Source: Pseudoalteromonas sp. P1-9
GTDB taxonomy: Bacteria; Pseudomonadota; Gammaproteobacteria; Enterobacterales; Alteromonadaceae
Reading direction: 5' to 3'
Length of the DNA: 64,000 bases
Assembly (NCBI RefSeq): GCF_001399975.1
Contig: NZ_LKBD01000006.1
Location: forward strand, 62,001-126,000
Shown here in pieces: positions 27,812 through 37,733 of the stretch. Below the pieces are notes generated by a model that was given only the letters and a program-made list of their open reading frames with translations, ran no database searches and had not been told where the DNA came from. Position 1 is the stretch's first letter; every line of letters starts with the position of its first letter. A program made the translations under genes and the position numbers.

Positions 27812-28041
27812 GAATTGTAACAATAATATTTTTCTCGCAAGCCCTTTATTGATAAGGGCTAGAGCAAAGTTAATGAATTTAGTGGAAAAATGTGGAGAGA
27901 GATCTTAGATCAAGCCTTTACTAGCCTAGCATTGAAACTTTTTGCACAAAAAGCGATCGAATATTTATGGTTTAAGAAATAAAGCATACGCATAACAGAT
28001 CGTGCTTTTACAAACTTTAACTGTAAACAGTTGTTGTTATT
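27812..28041. other. divergent intergenic region between mraZ and the S41 protease gene
   Basis: Holds two inverted repeats without T-runs: AGCCCTT ... AAGGGCT (27840-27860) and a perfect 16-bp palindrome CTTTTTG-CA-CAAAAAG (27938-27953). Either could be a regulator site; no gene is seen. Confidence 0.4.
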
Positions 28042-28070
28042 TTGACCCTCTGATATTTTGTGACGATAAA
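28042..28070 (+). promoter_or_regulatory. candidate promoter for the S41 protease gene
   Basis: TTGACC (28042-28047), 17-nt spacer, GATAAA (28065-28070). It leaves a leader of about 20 nt that contains the AAGGAAA ribosome site. Confidence 0.4.
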
Positions 28071-28096
28071 TTGCGATCTTATTTAAGGAAATATTT

Positions 28097-29698
28097 ATGA
28101 AGTTCAGCAAACTGCAAAAAGGAATTACCTTAGCGTTATCAATGTCGATGTTAGTAGCCTGTAATGGTGATTCAGACTCAGATAATGATATTGGTGGTGG
28201 CGATAATTCATGGGTTGCCGGTGAGTTTAAAGCAAAAGAGATATTTGCAAATAAATGTGCCGTTGTTCGTACGGGGTCTGATCCTTACACCAATGAAGTA
28301 TATAAGGATCGTGCTGGTACACTCACAGATGAAAAAATGTGGTTGCGTTCATGGAATCATGAATCATACCTCTGGTTCGATGAAGTTGAAGATGTCGACC
28401 CTGTCAATTACAGTACACCACAAGCTTATTTCGAGGTACTTAAAACGTTTGCCAAAACCAGCTCAGGTGCAGATAAAGATAACTTCCACTTCGCGCAAGA
28501 TACCGCGGAGTACCGTAAGCGCACGCAAGGCAGCGCATCTTCAGGATACGGCATTCGCTGGCAAGCGCGTAACCTCGATGCAGAAGGTCGTTTCACGCTT
28601 CCACGCACATTGTATGTGGCAACTATTGAACCAGGTTCACCTGCAGATACAGCAGGCTTTATGCGTGGTGATCAGATCATCAAAGTGGATGGTGCTGATT
28701 TCTTAAATGGCAATGATGTTGAAACACTTAATGCTGGTTTATTTCCAACAAATAATGGTCAAAGTCACGACATCACAGTAAAAGATGTATTTGGCGCAGA
28801 AAGAACCATTACAGTTACATCTGGCAGTTATGATCTTTCGCCAGTTAAAGCGACCAATACCTTTGTTCATGCAGGTAAAACAGTTGGCTATATTCAATTC
28901 GATACATTTAATATCAGCGACGCGCAAGATGACCTAATCAACAAGTTCACCCAGTTTAGGAACCAAAATGTTAGCGAGCTGGTAGTTGATTTAAGATACA
29001 ACGGCGGTGGTTTGCTCGCGCTTTCGTCACAGCTAGCTTATATGATTGCCGGTGATGTGAATACGCAAAACCGAGATTATTATACGCTTAAGTACAATGG
29101 CAAATGGTCTAACGATGAAACTATCGGCTTCTACAATAAAAAAATTGATTGGCAAAACGGTAATTTAACTAACATCGATTTACCTACCGTAGGCCTAAAT
29201 AAGGTTTACGTGCTATCGAGTGATTCAACTTGTTCAGCGAGTGAAGCACTAATTAACGGCTTAAAAGGTATTGATTTAGATGTTGTGTTAATTGGTGGCC
29301 AAACATGTGGTAAGCCTTATGGCTTTGTTCCAACCGATAATTGCAGCACAACCTATTTCACAATTCAGTTTAGCGGTGTAAATGATAAAGGTTTTGGTGA
29401 GTACTCTGATGGACTAATCCCTAAGCAAAACCCTAACTTCCAAAACGAAGTACGTGGTTGTACGGTAAGTGATGACTTAACTCGTCCACTCGGTGATATT
29501 TCAGAAGGCATGCTATCAGCTGCGCTTTACCACATCGAACGAGGCAGCTGCCCACCAATTGCTGCAAGCTATGCACCAAAGACATCAACAACGGCTAAAC
29601 AAGTTGTTGGTGAGCCACTTAAAATGCCACAAGATCGTACGCAACAAATGATTGAAAATAATGCGATCTTTACACCTCTTAAAACTACCAATAAATAA
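28097..29698 (+). CDS. S41-family C-terminal processing protease, lipoprotein
   Basis: 533 residues. The N-terminus has a lipoprotein signal (L-V-A-C, Cys22), followed by an Asp/Gly-rich linker. A PDZ domain lies at about 150-245 (E-P-G-S-P-A-D-T-A-G-F). The S41 catalytic part has D-L-R-Y-N-G-G-G (298-305) and T-C-S-A-S-E (378-383), where S380 is the expected nucleophile of a Ser/Lys dyad. Such proteases cut envelope proteins near their C-termini. Its position after the lipoprotein signal implies periplasmic display on a membrane. It is monocistronic, with its own terminator at 29722. The substrate is unknown. Confidence 0.88.
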   Translation: MKFSKLQKGITLALSMSMLVACNGDSDSDNDIGGGDNSWVAGEFKAKEIFANKCAVVRTGSDPYTNEVYKDRAGTLTDEKMWLRSWNHESYLWFDEVEDVDPVNYSTPQAYFEVLKTFAKTSSGADKDNFHFAQDTAEYRKRTQGSASSGYGIRWQARNLDAEGRFTLPRTLYVATIEPGSPADTAGFMRGDQIIKVDGADFLNGNDVETLNAGLFPTNNGQSHDITVKDVFGAERTITVTSGSYDLSPVKATNTFVHAGKTVGYIQFDTFNISDAQDDLINKFTQFRNQNVSELVVDLRYNGGGLLALSSQLAYMIAGDVNTQNRDYYTLKYNGKWSNDETIGFYNKKIDWQNGNLTNIDLPTVGLNKVYVLSSDSTCSASEALINGLKGIDLDVVLIGGQTCGKPYGFVPTDNCSTTYFTIQFSGVNDKGFGEYSDGLIPKQNPNFQNEVRGCTVSDDLTRPLGDISEGMLSAALYHIERGSCPPIAASYAPKTSTTAKQVVGEPLKMPQDRTQQMIENNAIFTPLKTTNK

Positions 29699-29721
29699 AC
29701 GGCGGTTTATTTATTAATCCT

Positions 29722-29748
29722 AAAAAAGGTGGCCTTGCCACCTTTTTT
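29722..29748. terminator. bidirectional intrinsic terminator
   Basis: GGTGGC / GCCACC stem flanked by A6 and T6, 24 nt after the S41 gene. It can also stop transcripts arriving from the convergent transporter gene. Confidence 0.85.
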
Positions 29749-29839
29749 ATTAACACATCGTATTTATTGCATTTGTTTTCACATCAATACTGTTAAGTAT
29801 GTGATCAGCAATAGCGCTGGATAAATGAAATGGTATCAA

Positions 29840-30727
29840 TTACCGGAAAATAAAAAACAACGAGATCCCGCCGACTGCAAGCACAGTGCCAAACAGCGTT
29901 TTTCCAGAAGGGATTTGCCCTTTTAAAATTGAAAACAACAAAATAAATAAAGGTGATGTGGCAATTAACGTTTGCGCTACAGCCGGATTCGCATATTTAA
30001 GTGCAATTTGCTGCAACCAAAGGGTTAAGAAAGTGCCCACCACAATGGCAAGTAAAAGTAATACAAACTCACGCTGCGCCATTTTTGAAAAGCCAGTAAC
30101 AAGTTGGGCCAACTGTCGTCGTTTAAATAGTAAAAGTGTTACAAGCAGTGCACCCACACCTGCAAGTAGTCTAAGTACTGCACCTAGTAACGGCTCAATA
30201 TCGCCAGCGACAAGCGCATAATGAGAAATCACCACGCCCGAAGCTTGGCAAACACTGGCTAATAGACCAAACCCTATGCCAGCTGCATTCACTTTTTGAG
30301 TATGGGTTTCAGGCTGCATTACGACTAAAGCTACCGCAAAAGTCGTGACTAACACTCCTAACCAACTCTGCCAAGTTAATAAGCTACCAAGTATTAATAC
30401 CGCTAAAATACCGGAAAGTGGCGGAGCTATTGATTCAAGCAATAGAGTTTTATTTACGCCTATGCGCTTTAATGACGCAAAATAAGCACTATCACCAATA
30501 GCAATACCTATCACACCTGAAAATAACAAAATCCCTATATGCTCAGGCGATAAAGAAAATTCAACATTTGGCAGTAAAGGCAGCGTAAGCAACATTAGTG
30601 ACGCAGCAATAACACCTTTAACCAAATTAAGCTGCAAGGCACTAAAGTGATGACTAAAGCGACCATACAAAAGGCTTGCTAAAGCCCAAAAAAAAGCCGC
30701 TGCTAACGCAGCCACTTCACCTAACAT
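29840..30727 (-). CDS. DMT-superfamily (EamA) transporter
   Basis: 295 residues, about ten hydrophobic helices in two EamA repeats (roughly 1-135 and 145-295). The first helix has the usual A-A-F-F-W-A-L start and the first repeat holds G-I-A-I-G-D-S-A-Y-F. EamA proteins export metabolites, amino acids or drugs; the substrate cannot be read from the sequence. It is divergent from fpr. Confidence 0.85.
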   Translation of the reverse strand: MLGEVAALAAAFFWALASLLYGRFSHHFSALQLNLVKGVIAASLMLLTLPLLPNVEFSLSPEHIGILLFSGVIGIAIGDSAYFASLKRIGVNKTLLLESIAPPLSGILAVLILGSLLTWQSWLGVLVTTFAVALVVMQPETHTQKVNAAGIGFGLLASVCQASGVVISHYALVAGDIEPLLGAVLRLLAGVGALLVTLLLFKRRQLAQLVTGFSKMAQREFVLLLLAIVVGTFLTLWLQQIALKYANPAVAQTLIATSPLFILLFSILKGQIPSGKTLFGTVLAVGGISLFFIFR

Positions 30728-30821
30728 ACTATTTCCTCAATAAAATTCTTTCCACCAGATTGAAATTCTCAGCGCAGCTGCCACAGTTAAAGTAGCCCCA
30801 AATAAACGTTGAGAGCAAATT

Positions 30822-31562
30822 ATGGCAAATTGGATTGATGGACAAGTTACTCATATCAAGTGGTGGAACGACAAGCTATTTAGTTTAACCGTGTCTGCAT
30901 CATTACCAAGTTATAAAGCAGGGCAATTTACTAAACTTGCAATGACAATTGAAGATAAAAAGATCGCCCGTGCATATTCTTTCGTCAATACACCCTCAAA
31001 CAATAACCTTCACGAGTTTTTACTGGTGACTGTGGAAGACGGATTACTTTCACCGCCGCTTTCTGATTTAAAAAAAGGAGATACATTGCAAATTGTTGAG
31101 CAAGCCTCTGGTTTTTTTACGTTAGATGAAGTACCAGAATCTGATACATTATGGCTCTTAGCAACAGGCACGGCGATTGGGCCTTTTTTATCTATGCTAG
31201 GTGATGATGTGATTTGGCAAAAGTATAAACATGTTGTGCTTGTTCACGGAGTACGTAAACACACTGACTTAGTTTATGAGCAGCTAATTCGCGAGCTGTG
31301 TAGCAATCATCCTCTGACGTTTGTGCCCGTTGTCAGTCAAGAAGAATGGCCCGACGGGCTGCAAGGTCGCATTACTAATGCGATAACCTCAGGTGAGTTG
31401 TTTAGCCATGTTGAAATAACGCCAACGCCACAAAACAGTCAATTTATGCTTTGTGGTAATCCAGAAATGGTCAAAGAAACAACGCAATTACTATTAGATT
31501 TAGGCTTTACGCGAAATCGCCGCGCAAAGCCTGGAAATATTACCGTGGAGCAATATTGGTAA
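30822..31562 (+). CDS. fpr: ferredoxin/flavodoxin--NADP+ reductase
   Basis: 246 residues. An FAD enzyme that passes electrons between NADPH and ferredoxin or flavodoxin. The FAD-binding R-A-Y-S (50-53) and the NADP-binding G-T-A-I-G-P-F (near 118) are visible. The C-terminal E-Q-Y-W resembles the aromatic end of bacterial-type Fpr. The start ATG has GAGAG upstream. It is a single gene, convergent with pmbA. Confidence 0.93.
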   Translation: MANWIDGQVTHIKWWNDKLFSLTVSASLPSYKAGQFTKLAMTIEDKKIARAYSFVNTPSNNNLHEFLLVTVEDGLLSPPLSDLKKGDTLQIVEQASGFFTLDEVPESDTLWLLATGTAIGPFLSMLGDDVIWQKYKHVVLVHGVRKHTDLVYEQLIRELCSNHPLTFVPVVSQEEWPDGLQGRITNAITSGELFSHVEITPTPQNSQFMLCGNPEMVKETTQLLLDLGFTRNRRAKPGNITVEQYW

Positions 31563-31582
31563 GGTGTCGTAGTTAAGGCCGA

Positions 31583-32932
31583 CTACTCACCGGCAATAGA
31601 CATACTCTCAATCAAAATTGAGCCTGTTTGAATGCTGCCACGCACATCAACATCACCGCCAATTGCCGCCACTTTTAAGAACATGTCTTTTAGGTTTCCG
31701 GCAATGGTAACTTCGCTTACCGGGTATTGAATTTCACCATTTTCTACCCAAAAACCAGCTGCACCGCGCGAATAGTCACCAGTAACAATATTAACACCTT
31801 GCCCCATCACTTCAGTTACTAACAAGCCTGTGCCCATTTCATTAAGCACATTTTTTAAATCTTGATGCGAGGCTTCAACTAACCAGTTATGAATGCCACC
31901 AGCATGACCTGTTGCCTGCATACCAAGTTTGCGTGATGCATAACTTGCTAATAAGTAAGTTTGTAACTCACCACCTTTAATGATTTCACGATCTATGGTT
32001 TTAACCCCTTCACTGTCTACAGCTGAAGATGCTAGGCCACCTAAAATGTGCGGACGCTCTTGAATATTCACTTTATCGCTAAATACTTGGCTACCTAAGC
32101 TATCGAGCAAGAAACTCGATTTGCGATAAAGTGCACCACCACCAATGGCTGACACTAAATGACCAAATAGCGAGCTGGCGATATCGGCGCGAAACACAAC
32201 CGGATACTTACCCGTTGGAATACGGCGACAATTTAAACGTGCGATTGTTTCTTCTGCCGCTTCAATACCAACACTTTCAGCGCTACTTAACCCTTCTTGC
32301 TTACGAGCGATGGTATAGGCTGAATCGCGTTGCATCATGCCATTTTCTTCGCCAATCACCATACAGCTAATACTATGACGACTGCGCGGAAATCCCACTA
32401 ATTGACCGTAGCTATTACCATAAACACGCAGGCCGTTGTGGCTAGAAAAGCTAGCGCCATCTGAATTACTAATACGACTATCAAACTGCATTGCCGCCGC
32501 TTCAGCTTGTTTACACAAGTCAATTCCTTGTTCAGCAGATACTTGCCATGGGTGATACAAATCAAGATCTTGCGGAGCAAAATCAAGCAACTCTTTATCA
32601 GCGATGCCATTACATAGATCTTCTGAAGTATATTTAGCAATTTCAACAGCTTTCGATACAACTGTTTTTAGTGCCTCGGGGCTTAAATCTGCGGTTGACG
32701 CTGAGCCTTTTTTATTTCCTACGTAAACACTAATGCCAAGTGCACCGTCTTGGTTATATTCAATCGTTTCAAGTTCGCCTAAACGGGTTGAAACAGATAA
32801 ACCTGAGGTACTCGACATTGCCGCTTCAGCAGAGCTTGCGCCTAACTGTTTTGCGTAATCGAGCGCTTCGCTCACCGCTTGCTTAACTTCATTAAGGCGC
32901 TGAAAAATTGGATCGTTAGAGTCTGCTTGCAT
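31583..32932 (-). CDS. pmbA: metalloprotease-like PmbA (TldE)
   Basis: 449 residues, TldE half of the TldD/TldE complex. With TldD it degrades unfolded peptides and matures some RiPPs such as microcin B17. It lacks the HExxxH zinc motif, as expected for this subunit, and has the family end segment near G-G-D-V-D-V-R-G-S-I. The tldD partner lies about 3.3 kb away (36270..37733), with darP and a lipoprotein gene between them. Confidence 0.95.
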   Translation of the reverse strand: MQADSNDPIFQRLNEVKQAVSEALDYAKQLGASSAEAAMSSTSGLSVSTRLGELETIEYNQDGALGISVYVGNKKGSASTADLSPEALKTVVSKAVEIAKYTSEDLCNGIADKELLDFAPQDLDLYHPWQVSAEQGIDLCKQAEAAAMQFDSRISNSDGASFSSHNGLRVYGNSYGQLVGFPRSRHSISCMVIGEENGMMQRDSAYTIARKQEGLSSAESVGIEAAEETIARLNCRRIPTGKYPVVFRADIASSLFGHLVSAIGGGALYRKSSFLLDSLGSQVFSDKVNIQERPHILGGLASSAVDSEGVKTIDREIIKGGELQTYLLASYASRKLGMQATGHAGGIHNWLVEASHQDLKNVLNEMGTGLLVTEVMGQGVNIVTGDYSRGAAGFWVENGEIQYPVSEVTIAGNLKDMFLKVAAIGGDVDVRGSIQTGSILIESMSIAGE

Positions 32933-33107
32933 AGGAAAATGAGTTTAAATTTAAATATTTTTTTAAGCATATCAAAAATACCGTCATAAGGCAGAGCATC
33001 GAAACAGATTTTTCACGTATAATATAAAGAAATTACGCAATTAGACTTGGGTAGATTTACTCAAAACAGACTAACAATGCGTGACATTACTAATTTGTGG
33101 AGAAACC

Positions 33108-33638
33108 ATGGCCAAAAAGAACAAAGTTGATTTCGATACGCCAGAGGAAGAAATTATTTACGTATCACGTGCAGAACTTAAGCGTGATGCCAAAGAGTTA
33201 CATGGACTTGGTGCCGATATTGCTGGACTAAGCAAAAAGCAACGTAAAACAATTCCATTAAACGATGAATTGATTGAAGCGATGGAGCTTGCAGATCGCC
33301 TTAAAGAAAAAACGGAAGCTTACCGCAGACATTTAAACTACATTGCAAAATGTTTACGCTTGGCGGCAAATATTGAAGAGATCACTAAAGCGGTAGATAT
33401 TTTGAAAAACAAGCATGCTCAAGGTAATGTGTTGTTTCATAAACTTGAACATATTCGCGATGAGTTAATTGAAGTTGGCGACAATAAGATCAATGAGTTA
33501 GTATCAGAATATCCCGAACTTGATAGACAGCGATTACGTCAATTAACACGCCAAGCAAAAAAAGAAAAAGAAGCAAATAAGCCAGCTAAAGCTTATCGTG
33601 AAATTTTTCAGTGTTTAAAACAAGTAATCACGCACTAA
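33108..33638 (+). CDS. darP: ribosome biogenesis factor DarP (YjgA, DUF615)
   Basis: 176 residues from the ATG at 33108 (GGAG 6 nt upstream); a longer frame from 33081 lacks such a site. Highly charged and helical, with the family start D-F-D-T-P-E-E-E and the segment S-R-A-E-L-K-R-D. DarP joins late 50S subunit assembly in E. coli. A TATAAT lies at 33018-33023 but has no good -35. It is divergent from pmbA, an arrangement common in gammaproteobacteria. Confidence 0.93.
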   Translation: MAKKNKVDFDTPEEEIIYVSRAELKRDAKELHGLGADIAGLSKKQRKTIPLNDELIEAMELADRLKEKTEAYRRHLNYIAKCLRLAANIEEITKAVDILKNKHAQGNVLFHKLEHIRDELIEVGDNKINELVSEYPELDRQRLRQLTRQAKKEKEANKPAKAYREIFQCLKQVITH

Positions 33639-33668
33639 TAAAACAAACAGCAACGGTTAAGGATAAGC

Positions 33669-36209
33669 ATGAGAACAATAAGGCAACTTGGTATTTTACT
33701 CACTGCATCTGCGCTTGCAGCGTGTAATGGCTCATCAGGTAAAAACGATGAAGTGACACCGCCAGATCCAAATGCGCCAACGCTATTGACGCTTTCGGTA
33801 CTTGATGAAAATTGCCAAGCACTTACCACACCTTCTCTCGTTGCTGGATCAACATTTTGTGTACAGGCTTTTCTAAGTAAAAATAGCGAAGCCGTAAGCA
33901 ATACCAGTGTTAGTTTTGAAACAGCGCTAGGCACATTGTCGCCAAGTAGTAAATTAACCAATATTGATGGCATTGCACAGGTATTACTCAGCAGTACCCC
34001 TTCTGATATTGGCGCAGCGGACATCACAGCAACATCGCAAGATGCGAGCGCTAGCACAAGCTTTGAGTTTTTACGTGACACTAGTCAAACAACGCTACTG
34101 CCTGTTGTAACACTCACCAGCTTAGTTGGCGATTTAGCGGTAAACAATGCTAAGCAAGGCGAAGTTATCACCTTAAAAGCCAACTTGCTCGACAACCTCA
34201 ACAACCCAATTAGCCAAGTACCGATTAGTTTTACTGCTGAGATTGGTGAACTTAATGCCGCATCTTGGTTAACCGACGCAAATGGTAATGCCAGTGTACA
34301 GCTAACGCTCACTTCCGACAGTCCTATCGGCGCAGCCACAGCCGTAGCAACGTACCAAATTGATGAAAGTAATAGCGTAAGTTCGCAAATAAACTATCAA
34401 GTATTAAGTGCCGATGATATTGATACACCAGTTGTACAAGCCGGTTACTTTGATAGCAATGGTAATTTTGTTGCTAACCAATTGAAACTAAGCGTTGCGC
34501 GCCAAGGCGATGACTCGGTAGATTTAGCGGCAGGCGGTACTCTCGGCCTATCACTAGTATTAGTAGACGAAAACCAGCAAGTAATCACTACGCCAACTGC
34601 TGTTAATTTTAGCTCCAGCTGTGTAATTAATGGCACAGCTAGCATTGACCAGCAAGTTCTCACAATAAACGGTGAAGCTAATTCAACGTACAGAGATATT
34701 AACTGCGCTGGGGCCAATGGTAATCAAGATCAAATAATCGCAAGCGTTACCGTAAACGGCGAGAACATTATTTTAACGCAAGATGTAAACCTCTCTGGCG
34801 AAGCTCTCGGTGCCATTGAATTTGTATCAGCAGATCCGACGTCAATCGTGATTAAAGGTACTGGCGGCGTAGGCAAGCAAGAAATTTCAACTATCACTTT
34901 TCGCGTTAAAGGCAAACAGGGTAATTTACTGGCTCAACAGTTAGTTAATTTTAGCGCAAGTACCGATGTTGGCGGTCTAGAAATATCTCCTACTTCCGCA
35001 ATTACTAACTCACAAGGTGAAGTGAGTACCAAAGTAATCTCGGGTACTGTGCCAACACCTGTTCGCGTTACAGCAAGTGCCACAACGACTAACGATGCAG
35101 GCGAAAGCGTCGAGATTATCAGTCAATCTGATTTGCTCTCGGTTAATACCGGTCTTGCCGACCAAAACAGTATTTCTTTATCCGCAGAAATTCTTAACCC
35201 TGAAAGTCACAATACAAATGGCGTAACCAGTGAGATTACCGCATGGCTAGCAGACAGTTTTAATAACCCCGTGCCCGATGGCACTACGGTTAACTTTACC
35301 ACTGAAGGCGGTCAAATAGAGCCAAGCTGTCAAACTACCAATGGTTCATGTTCAGTCACCTGGCAAAGTAGCAACCCTCGCGTGTTTAACCACAGATCAA
35401 CCATTCTCGCTACCGCCATTGGCCATGAAACCTTTTTCGATACCAATGGTAATAATCTATTTGATAACCAAGATGGCAACGCCGTAACAGATGCAGCTGT
35501 ATCAAGCGGGTTTGGTCGTGCTGAATATTTACCTTCAGGTTTTATCGATATGTCTGAAGCATGGCGCGATGACAACGAAAACGACCAATACGACCAAGGC
35601 GAAACTTTTATCGACTTTGATAACAATAAAACATTTGCCAGCGCCGATGGTATGTTTAACGGCCCACAATGTTCTGGCGATTTATGCGCAACAAAAAGCT
35701 TAATTAATGTGCGTAAGTCATTGGTGCTGATTATGGCAAGTGGCAGTAGCTATTGGTCATTATATGAAACAGTGGAAACCACACCGGGTGAATTTAGCGA
35801 AACTATAGTCGCGAGTAATCGTGATAACGTAAGTATCTTTAGAACACCCATTGTACGCGGTGCTAGTCAATCTTATTCACTAAGCTTTGCAGATACTTCA
35901 TTACAAACCTTACCCCAAGGCAGCACAGTAAGTGTAAGTACTGATGTTGGTGAACTAGTTGGTCAAACAAGTTTTACGGTAGGTAATACCAATGGAACAG
36001 CAAATGCGATTAGTCAAACTGACTTAAATACTAATATTACTATCTCAAGTGCAAAGAGTAAGAATGTATTTGGCGGCGATACGATAGGTTTTACGCTAAA
36101 AAACACGCTCGCTGAAGGTGATGATGCTACTACCGCGAACTTAACGATTGAAATAACAAGTTCCGGTGGCGTGGTCACATCACAGTTTATTACTGTCGAC
36201 TTACAATAA
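33669..36209 (+). CDS. large lipoprotein with bacterial Ig-like repeats
   Basis: 846 residues. Lipoprotein signal with L-A-A-C (Cys19). Several Big_1/invasin-like Ig domains follow; their repeated ends read like D-x-x-G-x-A-x-V-x-L (near 105, 205, 455). At about 595-660 is an Asp/Asn-rich block with D-T-N-G-N-N-L-F-D and D-D-N-E-N-D-Q-Y-D, typical of Ca-binding loops. The ATG has AAGGAT upstream, 30 nt after darP. A surface adhesin or matrix role is likely but inferred. A terminator follows. Confidence 0.8.
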   Translation: MRTIRQLGILLTASALAACNGSSGKNDEVTPPDPNAPTLLTLSVLDENCQALTTPSLVAGSTFCVQAFLSKNSEAVSNTSVSFETALGTLSPSSKLTNIDGIAQVLLSSTPSDIGAADITATSQDASASTSFEFLRDTSQTTLLPVVTLTSLVGDLAVNNAKQGEVITLKANLLDNLNNPISQVPISFTAEIGELNAASWLTDANGNASVQLTLTSDSPIGAATAVATYQIDESNSVSSQINYQVLSADDIDTPVVQAGYFDSNGNFVANQLKLSVARQGDDSVDLAAGGTLGLSLVLVDENQQVITTPTAVNFSSSCVINGTASIDQQVLTINGEANSTYRDINCAGANGNQDQIIASVTVNGENIILTQDVNLSGEALGAIEFVSADPTSIVIKGTGGVGKQEISTITFRVKGKQGNLLAQQLVNFSASTDVGGLEISPTSAITNSQGEVSTKVISGTVPTPVRVTASATTTNDAGESVEIISQSDLLSVNTGLADQNSISLSAEILNPESHNTNGVTSEITAWLADSFNNPVPDGTTVNFTTEGGQIEPSCQTTNGSCSVTWQSSNPRVFNHRSTILATAIGHETFFDTNGNNLFDNQDGNAVTDAAVSSGFGRAEYLPSGFIDMSEAWRDDNENDQYDQGETFIDFDNNKTFASADGMFNGPQCSGDLCATKSLINVRKSLVLIMASGSSYWSLYETVETTPGEFSETIVASNRDNVSIFRTPIVRGASQSYSLSFADTSLQTLPQGSTVSVSTDVGELVGQTSFTVGNTNGTANAISQTDLNTNITISSAKSKNVFGGDTIGFTLKNTLAEGDDATTANLTIEITSSGGVVTSQFITVDLQ

Positions 36210-36218
36210 AGTACATAT

Positions 36219-36245
36219 AAAAACGCTGCAATTGCAGCGTTTTTT
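36219..36245. terminator. bidirectional intrinsic terminator
   Basis: ACGCTGCAA / TTGCAGCGT stem flanked by A and T runs, between the convergent lipoprotein and tldD genes. Confidence 0.88.
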
Positions 36246-36269
36246 GTCTTCTCAAATCAGTGTAACAAT

Positions 36270-37733
36270 TTAAGCAGCTGTACCACCAACTGTAAGTTCG
36301 TCAATTTTAAGGCTTGGCTGACCCACGCCAACTGGCACACTTTGACCATCTTTGCCACACACGCCCACGCCATTATCAAGTGACAAGTCATTACCTACCA
36401 TTGAAATTTTGTGCATTACGTCTGGGCCGTTACCAATTAGGGTAGCCCCTTTAATTGGTTGCGTTACTTTACCATCTTTAATCAAATACGCTTCTGATGC
36501 CGAGAACACAAACTTGCCTGATGTAATATCAACTTGACCACCTGCAAAGTTCGTCGCGAAAATACCGTTTTCAACACTTTCTAAAATTTCTTGTTGCGTA
36601 CTTTCACCCGCTAGCATGTACGTGTTTGTCATACGCGGCATAGGTAAATGGGCATATGATTCGCGGCGACCGTTACCTGTAGGCGCTACGCCCATTAAAC
36701 GCGCATTAAGCTTATCTTGCATATACCCTTTCAGCACACCGTTTTCAATGAGCACGTTATAACCCGCAGTAACACCTTCATCGTCAACGTTTAATGAGCC
36801 TCGACGGTTGTCCAGCGTACCATCATCAACCACAGTACATAAGCTAGAAGCAACTTGCTGTCCTACTTTACCACTGAATGCCGATGAACCTTTGCGGTTA
36901 AAATCACCCTCAAGGCCATGGCCTACAGCTTCGTGTAGCAGCACACCAGGCCACCCTCCACCGAGTACCACAGGCATAGTGCCTGCAGGCGCTTCAATTG
37001 CGGCTAGGTTAACATTTGCTAATCGCACTGCTTCGTCGGCATAAGTCATCCAACGTGGTTTGCCATCAACCATTTCATAAAAATAACCATAGTCTAAACG
37101 CGCACCGCCACCAGCACTGCCACGCTCACGCTTGCCATCTTGCTCAAGCAGTACCGATGCGTTTAAACGAATAAGCGGGCGTACATCTGTCGCAAATGTG
37201 CCGTCACTCGCGGCAATAAGCACTTCTTCATAAACCGCTGCCATTGAACACACAACTTGCGATGCATTTGGCGCAATTTTGCGAATATACGCATCAATTT
37301 GTTTTAACAAATCAATCTTTTCGCCATCCGTTAAGCTACTAATTGGCATAATCGGCTGAATAATATGCTTATCAAGCTCCACTACCTGAATTTTGCTGGT
37401 GCTTAGCGTTGCACTATTTTTGTCAGCAACACTTCGTGCTGCCAAAGCCGCCTGAGTAATAGCATTTTTATTAATTGCGTCAGAATACGAGAAGCCGGTC
37501 TTTTCACCAGATACAGCTCTAACACCAACGCCACGCTCAATGTTGTAGCTGCCATCTTTTACAATGCCGTCTTCGAGCACCCAAGACTCATGATGACTTG
37601 ATTGAAAATACAGATCAGCATAATCAATTTGGTGTTCTTGAATTAAAGACAAACTATCGAGCAAATCTTGGCGTGAAAGGCCACTTTGCGCTAGTAAATG
37701 CTGTTCTACGTTATTGCTCATGTTTAAACTCAT
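36270..37733 (-). CDS. tldD: metalloprotease TldD
   Basis: 487 residues. The catalytic subunit of TldD/TldE. The zinc motif H-E-A-V-G-H lies at 267-272, with further ligands expected downstream. The start M-S-L-N at 37733 matches E. coli TldD, so it is preferred over the Met four codons later, although it overlaps the nitrilase gene by 23 nt. It is the last gene of the mre-rng-yhdP run. Confidence 0.97.
   Translation of the reverse strand: MSLNMSNNVEQHLLAQSGLSRQDLLDSLSLIQEHQIDYADLYFQSSHHESWVLEDGIVKDGSYNIERGVGVRAVSGEKTGFSYSDAINKNAITQAALAARSVADKNSATLSTSKIQVVELDKHIIQPIMPISSLTDGEKIDLLKQIDAYIRKIAPNASQVVCSMAAVYEEVLIAASDGTFATDVRPLIRLNASVLLEQDGKRERGSAGGGARLDYGYFYEMVDGKPRWMTYADEAVRLANVNLAAIEAPAGTMPVVLGGGWPGVLLHEAVGHGLEGDFNRKGSSAFSGKVGQQVASSLCTVVDDGTLDNRRGSLNVDDEGVTAGYNVLIENGVLKGYMQDKLNARLMGVAPTGNGRRESYAHLPMPRMTNTYMLAGESTQQEILESVENGIFATNFAGGQVDITSGKFVFSASEAYLIKDGKVTQPIKGATLIGNGPDVMHKISMVGNDLSLDNGVGVCGKDGQSVPVGVGQPSLKIDELTVGGTAA

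Noticed and set aside
27910..28110. 66-codon minus-strand frame in the mraZ/protease gap
   Set aside because: It overlaps the protease start and candidate promoter; no ribosome site and no protein-like pattern.
33635..34081. 148-codon minus-strand frame opposite the Ig lipoprotein gene
   Set aside because: Shadow of the lipoprotein coding frame; the plus-strand frame has a ribosome site, signal peptide and domains.
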